Of a DNA stretch of 25,631 nucleotides, positions 20,119 through 25,631 are shown in pieces (the stretch's first letter is position 1; every line of letters begins with the position of its first letter). The notes under the pieces were generated by a model. That model was not told the DNA's origin. It did no database searches and was given only the letters and a program-made list of their open reading frames with translations. Source of the DNA: a virus; the IMG/VR virus record IMGVR_UViG_3300022836_000035, positions 1 to 25,631 of that record; one strand, given 5' to 3'. A program made the translations under genes and the position numbers.

Positions 20119-21786
20119 ATGAGTGATATTAAACTAATAACATTAACGAGCTATACAAGACCGCCTCTTATGGAGGATAAGTCTAGGGATTGGGTAATGA
20201 ATGGGCGTAATAATGAGCATTACAATTACATTATAGACCGAAATAACGGAAGTCCTACAAACTCAAGTATTAACCAGTCATATAGTACGCTTATTTATGG
20301 TAAAGGATTGCGCACATCTAGCGGAAGTTTAGGCGCAGAGCATTGGGGAAGATTACAAACGATATTAAGACCTAAAGAACTGCGTAAAATGGTCGCAGAT
20401 TTTCAAGTTTTTGGAGAGTTTAGCTTTGAGGTTATAGAAACCAAAGGCGGAGAGTTGCATTCTCTGACGCACATACCAAAGCAAATGATAATCCCGTCTA
20501 TTGCAAACGAAAAAAACGAAATAGAACACTATTGGTTTTCTAGAAATTGGCGTAAATATACGGACGCAGAAAATACTCCCGTACTTTTTAACGCTTACGG
20601 CGCTGCTAAAGGCAACTCTGTTTATGTAGCAAAGCCTTACGTTGTAGGCGCTGAATATTTTGGCGCTCCAAGTTATACGGCGGCTTTAGTTTATGCTGAG
20701 ATGGAAGAGGAAATCGCCAACGTACAAATATCGTCTATTAAAAACGGATTAAGCGCAGGGTATATAATACAGATACCAAACGGAACTAATTACACTCCAG
20801 AGGAGAAAGAGGAATTCGAGAGACAAGTTAAACGTAAACTAACGTCTAGCTCTAACGCGTCGAATTTTATTATCAGCTTTAACGACCAAGAGGTCGCTAT
20901 AGAGGTAACGCCGTTTCCTGTTAATGCAAACGTGCATAAGCAATGGGAAACGCTAACAACTGAGGCAAAAAATCAAATAATGACAGCGCACAAAGTAATA
21001 TCGCCGTCGTTAGTAGGTTTATCGTCTGCAAGTGGATTTAGCTCAGTAGCCGACGAGATGGATATGAGCGAGCGCCAAACTATAAAGAGAGTTATAAAGC
21101 CAAAGCAGGATTTTATCCTTGATGCAATAGAGGAGGTTTTAATAAACTACGGGATTAACCTAGATTTATACTTTGCTCCATTGACTGAGGAAGTTGTAGA
21201 GGTAAAAGAGGAAACCGCAGAGTTAAGCTCTCACGTTTGTATGAGTGAGGACATCGAGCTGTTTGCGATACTAGAAAAATACGCTCTTGACGCTCCAGAG
21301 GGATACGAATTAACAGACGGCAAAGAGTACGACGTTAAAATGTCTGCAAATCAAACAAGCGAGCAGGATACAAAGCTATGGAAAACTCGCTACGCCTTTA
21401 CTAAAGGAACTAGCAAAACCCCAAAAGGGCAATCTAGGTCTTTCTGTAATAAAATGGTTTCACTATCGGACGCAGGCAAAGTTTACCGCAAAGAGGATAT
21501 CGAGCTTATGAGCCAACAGGGTGTAAATGGCAAGTTTGCGCATAGTGGAGGCAAATACGACATCTTTCTTTATGGTGGCGGAGTTAATTGTTACCATCGT
21601 TGGGAACGTAGAGTATTTAAAAAGAAATTAAACGAGGACGGAAAGCCTAAAGGAGGCGGAGCGATGCAACAGACAACCTCTGTAAACGTAAACGAGGCAA
21701 AAAGACAAGGATATAAGCCTGTAAAAAATGCAAAAGACGTTGCAATCGCAGAAATAGACAAACCAGATAACGGCAGATACAAATAA
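20119..21786 (+). CDS. Portal protein with C-terminal minor head protein-like domain
   Basis: The first 350 of 555 residues fit a phage portal: NSSINQSYSTLIYGKGLRTS, ELRKMVADFQVFGEFSFEVI, the PSYTAALVYAEMEEEIANVQ clip-like helix, then VHKQWETLTTEAKNQIMTAH and SSASGFSSVADEMDMSERQT (long helix and crown). Portals form the ring through which DNA is packed. The last 160 residues are different: RYAFTKGTSKTPKGQSRSFC, then FLYGGGVNCYHRWERRVFKK, recalling the GxNCxHxWxRR end of SPP1 gp7/Mu F-type minor head proteins. The conserved Cys and His could bind metal. So this may be a portal joined to a minor head module. Portal assignment is good; the domain label is tentative. Confidence 0.75.
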   Translation: MSDIKLITLTSYTRPPLMEDKSRDWVMNGRNNEHYNYIIDRNNGSPTNSSINQSYSTLIYGKGLRTSSGSLGAEHWGRLQTILRPKELRKMVADFQVFGEFSFEVIETKGGELHSLTHIPKQMIIPSIANEKNEIEHYWFSRNWRKYTDAENTPVLFNAYGAAKGNSVYVAKPYVVGAEYFGAPSYTAALVYAEMEEEIANVQISSIKNGLSAGYIIQIPNGTNYTPEEKEEFERQVKRKLTSSSNASNFIISFNDQEVAIEVTPFPVNANVHKQWETLTTEAKNQIMTAHKVISPSLVGLSSASGFSSVADEMDMSERQTIKRVIKPKQDFILDAIEEVLINYGINLDLYFAPLTEEVVEVKEETAELSSHVCMSEDIELFAILEKYALDAPEGYELTDGKEYDVKMSANQTSEQDTKLWKTRYAFTKGTSKTPKGQSRSFCNKMVSLSDAGKVYRKEDIELMSQQGVNGKFAHSGGKYDIFLYGGGVNCYHRWERRVFKKKLNEDGKPKGGGAMQQTTSVNVNEAKRQGYKPVKNAKDVAIAEIDKPDNGRYK

Positions 21787-21787
21787 T

Positions 21788-22345
21788 ATGGCAGATTTTC
21801 TCTTTATATCACCGACAGAAATTAAACAAACTACGATTGTAGGCGGAGGAGTTGACAATGACCGCTTTGTGTTTGTGATTTCCGACGTAATGAATACAAC
21901 AATACTCCCGTTATTAGGGCAGCAACTTTACGACGTAATACTAGCAGGCGCAACGGCTAATAATTTAACAGGATTATACCTTGAATTATACACTAAATAT
22001 GTGCAACCGATAACCAAATTTCAAACAGTTGCAAACTTTGTGCTAATTAGTAACTATATGGTAGCTAACGGAGGCAGCGTTTCGCATACCGCAGACAATG
22101 CTCAATTAATGAGCGCGGAGGAGTTGACTAGGTTATCGAATACTTATGCAGGCATGGCAGATACGTTTATAGATAGGTTTAACGACTGGATAGTATTAAA
22201 CCATATTACAGAGTATAAAACAACGCAGGACGGCGTAGACGCATCGACGCACGTATCAAATCGCAGCGGTTGGTTTTTTGGTAATCCGTCAAATAGAATG
22301 CAAAACCCATACCCACAGAGTCCAGAGGACATAATTAAGTTTTAA
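21788..22345 (+). CDS. Head-tail connector/adaptor-like protein
   Basis: A mostly helical 185-residue protein (MADFLFISPTEIKQTTIVGG, VFVISDVMNTTILPLLGQQL, LYLELYTKYVQPITKFQTVA) that ends with SGWFFGNPSNRMQNPYPQSP. Helical bundle proteins of this size directly behind the portal are usually head-tail adaptors (gp6/gp15-type) in siphophages. I believe it belongs to a family often labelled DUF6712 in Bacteroidota phages, but cannot check this. The neighbours are portal (one base upstream) and the tube-like paralog (three bases downstream), consistent with a neck role. Confidence 0.65.
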   Translation: MADFLFISPTEIKQTTIVGGGVDNDRFVFVISDVMNTTILPLLGQQLYDVILAGATANNLTGLYLELYTKYVQPITKFQTVANFVLISNYMVANGGSVSHTADNAQLMSAEELTRLSNTYAGMADTFIDRFNDWIVLNHITEYKTTQDGVDASTHVSNRSGWFFGNPSNRMQNPYPQSPEDIIKF

Positions 22346-22348
22346 TAT

Positions 22349-23650
22349 ATGGCGAATTGTACTATACAAAGAGGTTATACAGAGTCTTGTAAGGATTTTC
22401 AAGGCGGCATCGATAAGGTGTATCTATTTCCATACGTAAAATATGGGGTTTCGGATATTACTTTCGGAGGTGGCTCTATAGTGAACAATCCCGACGCGCA
22501 AAATATTACGAGTTTCCCAAGTACTACGATTTACGAGTATGAGGCTGTAAATATTAGCTTTACCGAAAACGCTACAATTACAAACGGCGGTATTGAATGG
22601 TCTCAAGACTTATCTTTTACATTGCCTCGTAGCTTTGAGACTTTGAACGCTTTTAAATTGATGTATCAAGACTATTGCGCTATCATATTAGACCGAAACG
22701 GTAACTATAGGCTCATAGGTCTTTGGAATGGCGGAGAGGTTACAATAAACGCAGGTACTGGAGGAGAAAAAAACGCAATGAATGGCTCGACAATATCGTT
22801 AAAAGCGAGAGAGGATAACCAAGCGTATTTTTTAAGTAATTTTAATACAGATTTTACAATATTTAACAGCGAAAGCGTTAACTTTTTAGAGTTTAATGTG
22901 AATACCGACATCATAGCAACGTCAAATACCTTTAATATTGTAACGGGAGCAGGTACTTTTTTATATGATGTAACAACAGACGAGGGATATAACGCTACGG
23001 GGTTAACAGGAAACCATACAATCACGTTTCCAAGCGGCTCTGGTATACATAAAGTAAGTATTTCGGGAGTATTTCCTGCGTTTGATTACGAGGCAGAGGC
23101 GGATAGCGTTAAAATAATAGAGTTATCTAATTTCGGGATATACGGACAAGGCTCTACAGTTCAAGAGCTTGCTTTTAGGGGTTGCACAAATTTAACTATT
23201 AGCGCTACAGACGAGGGTAACTTTGGAAATGTAACAAATTTCGAGCAAGCCTTTGACGGCTGCGAAGCTTTAACAAGTTTCCCTTTTATAAATACAGGCA
23301 AAGGCGAGGAGTTTATTAATACTTGGCGAGATTGCTCCGTATTAACAGAGTTTCCTTTATTAGATTTTAGTAGCGGTACGGAGTTGGATAGCGCTTGGCA
23401 AAGCTGCGTATTATTAAAGTCATTTCCTGCTCATGCTTTTGATAATTGCACAGCAACAAATTTCACAGAGGCGTTTAGAGATACGGCTTTAAATACGCAA
23501 TCAATAGACGGCATACTTGAGAGTATAGATTTCGCAGGGCAGATAAACGGAACGTTTACACAAACGGGAGGGCAAGCGCCTAGCTCTGTAGGTCTAGCAG
23601 CAAAAGCAAGCCTAGAGGCTAAAGGGTGGAGTATAACAGTAACAACTTAA
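22349..23650 (+). CDS. Tail-tube-like protein with C-terminal leucine-rich repeat domain
   Basis: The first 165 of 433 residues parallel the 19183 product: ESCKDFQGGIDKVYLFPYV (12-30), ILDRNGNYRLIGLWNGGEV (113-131) and AGTGGEKNAMNGSTISL (135-151). A beta-rich linker domain follows (FNVNTDIIATSNTFNIVTGA, with GNHTITFPSG and KVSISGVFPAFDY). Residues about 270-400 hold BspA-like/DUF285 repeats with a period near 23-25 residues: NFEQAFDGCEALTSFPF, FINTWRDCSVLTEFPLLDF, LDSAWQSCVLLKSFPAHAF, NFTEAFRDTALN. BspA-type repeats often bind host surfaces. This may be a decorated minor tube or surface-exposed tail protein. Confidence 0.65.
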   Translation: MANCTIQRGYTESCKDFQGGIDKVYLFPYVKYGVSDITFGGGSIVNNPDAQNITSFPSTTIYEYEAVNISFTENATITNGGIEWSQDLSFTLPRSFETLNAFKLMYQDYCAIILDRNGNYRLIGLWNGGEVTINAGTGGEKNAMNGSTISLKAREDNQAYFLSNFNTDFTIFNSESVNFLEFNVNTDIIATSNTFNIVTGAGTFLYDVTTDEGYNATGLTGNHTITFPSGSGIHKVSISGVFPAFDYEAEADSVKIIELSNFGIYGQGSTVQELAFRGCTNLTISATDEGNFGNVTNFEQAFDGCEALTSFPFINTGKGEEFINTWRDCSVLTEFPLLDFSSGTELDSAWQSCVLLKSFPAHAFDNCTATNFTEAFRDTALNTQSIDGILESIDFAGQINGTFTQTGGQAPSSVGLAAKASLEAKGWSITVTT

Positions 23651-23664
23651 TAAATATATAAAAA

Positions 23665-23913
23665 ATGAAAATTTACGTCGATTCAGTAACAAAGGAGCTA
23701 GTAATATTAAACGGCATCGAATACAGATACCCAGCATATTGCGAAATACAAAGACAAAAGCAAGGGGATTTTATTATTATTAAAACAACCAATAACGTGG
23801 CTGTTTTAGATAAAACTATCTTCTCGGATTTACAAGACGAGGCAGGCACAGCTTACGCAAGTTTTGCAGCTTTAAAAACGGCTTTAGATTCTTACTTTGA
23901 TTCTACGCTTTAA
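23665..23913 (+). CDS. Hypothetical protein, 82 residues
   Basis: Starts 14 bases after the leucine-rich repeat gene in an A-rich leader. Beta-strand rich first half (MKIYVDSVTKELVILNGIEY, FIIIKTTNNVAVLDKTIF) and a helical end (AYASFAALKTALDSYFDS). Resembles small accessory genes that occur in the tail-fibre end of Bacteroidota phages, with no known role. It overlaps the next small gene by one base (TAATG). Confidence 0.65.
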   Translation: MKIYVDSVTKELVILNGIEYRYPAYCEIQRQKQGDFIIIKTTNNVAVLDKTIFSDLQDEAGTAYASFAALKTALDSYFDSTL

Positions 23914-24053
23914 TGAGTAGGCGCAGAGTAATAATGATGTTATTCGGGAGTGGTATCCCGACTTTGCTCACGAGCTTACAAGCGCGTGCAACATATTACG
24001 AAAATGAAACTTGTACTACCGCAATTTTAGATAAAATAGAAAAAATACAATAA
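23913..24053 (+). CDS. 46-residue protein with N-terminal hydrophobic segment
   Basis: ATG 23913 shares its A with the preceding stop and the frame ends one base before the fibre gene start. The product MSRRRVIMMLFGSGIPTLLT then SLQARATYYENETCTTAILD and KIEKIQ has an RRR start and a hydrophobic stretch of about 16 residues, like a short signal anchor or signal peptide with a possible cut after SLQARA. No family recognised. Such small genes next to fibre genes can be lysis-type or fibre-assembly factors; neither is shown. Confidence 0.55.
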   Translation: MSRRRVIMMLFGSGIPTLLTSLQARATYYENETCTTAILDKIEKIQ

Positions 24054-24054
24054 T

Positions 24055-25320
24055 ATGGCAAATTTACTAGAGCGTGCGAGTATCGTGTTAACACCAACCG
24101 CCTACAATAACGGAGAGGCGCTTTGCGTTAAACCAGAGGACGGGAGCGGAGATTTTCAATTTTCACGTGCTACTGAAGCAACAAGAGTAAACTCACTAGG
24201 TTTAGTTGAAGTAGTTGCAGATAACCTACCGAGAATAAACTACGAGGGTTTCAGTTATGATGGTAGCGGTAATATAATTCCAGATAGTGGATGCGGAAGT
24301 TGGTTGTTTGAACCGCAGAGTACAAACCTAATACCTTATAGCGAGGATTTTAGTAATTCAGCTTGGTCTAAAATTGGCGCTAGTGTTGTAGGTGGGTTTG
24401 ACTCTCCTGATGGTGGTGCAAATGCTTTTAAGTTGGTTGAGGGCACTAATACGGGTGTTCATTTTCTATTTGACTCAGCAAGTGTATTAAACGGAAGTAC
24501 TAACTACAATTCTATATATGTAAAACCTAACGGGGTAAATTGGGTAAAACTTTACGATGGTGCAAAAAATGAGGGCATTTATTTTGATTTACAAAACAAA
24601 GTTATAGGTACTAAATCTGCAGGTGTATTAGACTATTCCATAGTAGAGTTGTCAGATGGTTGGCTAAGGATTGGGTTTTCGTCAGTAGCTACATCTACGT
24701 CAGTAATATTTAGAGTGTATTTAGCTCCTGCAAACAATACGCTATCCTATACAGGAGACGGCACAAGTGGTGTTTACATATTCGGCGCACAAGTAGAACA
24801 ACAATCCTACGCAACATCTTACATTCCCACAGATGGAACCCAAAAAACAAGAAACCAAGACGTATGTACCAATGGAGGGAGTGTTTCAACAATAAATAGT
24901 ACATCGGGTGTTTTATATGCAGAAATAGCAGCTTTGGCAGATGATGGAACTAATAGAATTATATGTATATCAGACGGAACTAATGGTAATAGAGTGCAAA
25001 TATACTACTCAACGACTACTAATTCGCTTATAGGCTTAGTGGCTTCAGGAGGGTCAACAGTGGCTTCCCTAAACACGACTCTGTCAAATACTACAGATAT
25101 AACAAAGGTAGCTGTGAAATACAGATTAAATGATTTTGCACTATGGGTTAATGGAGTAGAAGTTGCAGTTGATATAAGTGGTAATCCTCCGATAGGTTTG
25201 GATAGGCTAGACTTCAGGCTCGGTGTTGGTATACTTCCTTTCTACGGAAGGACAAAAACAATAGCTGTGTTTTCAGAAGTCTTAACAGACGAGGAATTAA
25301 CTTTACTTACAACGATATGA
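24055..25320 (+). CDS. Tail fibre / receptor-binding protein with lectin-like domains
   Basis: A 421-residue, beta-rich protein. The N-terminus (MANLLERASIVLTPTAYNNG) likely attaches to the virion; the middle contains WLFEPQSTNLIPYSEDFSNSAW, SIYVKPNGVNWVKLYDGA and IFGAQVEQQSYATSYIPTDG, the recurring carbohydrate-binding/concanavalin-like module seen in phage fibres and many flavophage structural proteins. The C-terminal half (VLYAEIAALADDGTNRIICI, ALWVNGVEVA, RTKTIAVFSEVLTDEEL) is LamG-like. It probably binds surface glycans of the host. Its codons have more GAT and GGT than in upstream genes, so the adhesin part may have been exchanged. It overlaps the next gene by four bases. Confidence 0.7.
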   Translation: MANLLERASIVLTPTAYNNGEALCVKPEDGSGDFQFSRATEATRVNSLGLVEVVADNLPRINYEGFSYDGSGNIIPDSGCGSWLFEPQSTNLIPYSEDFSNSAWSKIGASVVGGFDSPDGGANAFKLVEGTNTGVHFLFDSASVLNGSTNYNSIYVKPNGVNWVKLYDGAKNEGIYFDLQNKVIGTKSAGVLDYSIVELSDGWLRIGFSSVATSTSVIFRVYLAPANNTLSYTGDGTSGVYIFGAQVEQQSYATSYIPTDGTQKTRNQDVCTNGGSVSTINSTSGVLYAEIAALADDGTNRIICISDGTNGNRVQIYYSTTTNSLIGLVASGGSTVASLNTTLSNTTDITKVAVKYRLNDFALWVNGVEVAVDISGNPPIGLDRLDFRLGVGILPFYGRTKTIAVFSEVLTDEELTLLTTI

Positions 25321-25631
25321 TGCAAATATATAAAACGAATTTTCCAACAGAACAACAAGGGAAAGACTACCTATTAAATTTAGGGGTAATTATAGAAGTA
25401 GAAAACGAAATAGTCTTTGCTAAAAATACCGCTGCGGTTGTATATATCGGTAAGGTGGTAAAGATACCAGCTACATACGATGCAGATGGTAATATTTTAA
25501 CTCCAGCAGTTTTCTACTCGGGTTTTGCAATCGATGTAATGAGCAGCGACATATTAGACTTTGGAACATTTGAGGTGTTTCCAGCGGACAAGGCAGCACA
25601 TAGTTTTTACGGTTGGGCGAGAGGCGCGGAA
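25317..25631 (+). CDS. Conserved phage protein beside the fibre gene (3' end cut off)
   Basis: Begins with ATGATG at 25317 (ATGA overlap with the fibre stop) and runs open to the end of the window, 105 codons. The visible product (MMQIYKTNFPTEQQGKDYLL then AAVVYIGKVVKIPATYDADG and FAIDVMSSDILDFGTFEVFP) resembles a small protein that often follows fibre genes in flavophages and has no assigned function. The translational overlap suggests co-expression and perhaps a role in fibre assembly. A start at the second ATG (25320) is equally possible. Confidence 0.7.
   Translation, partial: MMQIYKTNFPTEQQGKDYLLNLGVIIEVENEIVFAKNTAAVVYIGKVVKIPATYDADGNILTPAVFYSGFAIDVMSSDILDFGTFEVFPADKAAHSFYGWARGAE

Noticed and set aside
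1-25631. tRNA genes, CRISPR arrays, insertion sequences, integration sites
   Set aside because: I looked for cloverleaf-type sequences, regularly spaced repeats, transposase or integrase motifs and terminal repeats and saw none.

Overview
The window is a stretch of a tailed double-stranded DNA phage (or prophage) whose host is most likely a member of the Bacteroidota, probably Flavobacteriia. Reasons: the early genes carry the Bacteroidota-type promoter (TTG, then TAnnTTTG); start codons sit in A-rich leaders without clear Shine-Dalgarno sequences; and several proteins (DUF3127, a BACON-like domain, BspA-like leucine-rich repeats) are typical of that phylum and its phages. A long tape measure protein and tail chaperone genes point to a tail of siphovirus type. 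All genes read on the plus strand, are tightly packed and often overlap by 1 to 13 bases. No tRNA, CRISPR, integrase, lysis gene or insertion sequence was seen.

Positions 1-8082 are the replication and early region: a DUF3987 helicase/primase-type protein cut by the left edge, a metallophosphoesterase, a DUF3127 single-strand DNA-binding-like protein, a small cytosine-C5 methyltransferase with foreign-looking codon use, a MazG-like protein, a coiled-coil protein, a superfamily II helicase with a zinc ribbon, a VRR-NUC nuclease, a protein with a DnaA domain IV-like helix-turn-helix, and many small proteins. Two paralogous genes of 58 and 60 residues (5530 and 7572) each have their own host-type promoter and a GGGGAG/CTCCCC hairpin behind them. 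Three tandem 10-base repeats and a strong terminator (8081-8138) close this region.

Positions 8143-25631 are the late, structural region: small and large terminase; a tail chaperone pair joined by a likely programmed -1 frameshift on a run of nine T; tail terminator and gp10-like proteins; two large tail proteins; tape measure; XkdF-like prohead protease with an acidic, scaffold-like tail; major capsid protein; tail-tube-like protein; portal; head-tail connector; a second tube-like paralog carrying leucine-rich repeats; and a lectin-like fibre. Terminase is separated from portal and capsid by the tail genes, unlike the usual siphovirus order.

The best candidate for something undescribed is a two-part motif, AATAACA-14 bases-TTGTTnnnATwATA, found with identical spacing in front of four late gene groups (8143, 9727, 16972, 19757); it looks like a phage-specific late promoter. 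Reading by eye I also found no GATC, GGCC or CCGG in the whole window, while CTAG and GCGC are present, which suggests strong restriction avoidance.
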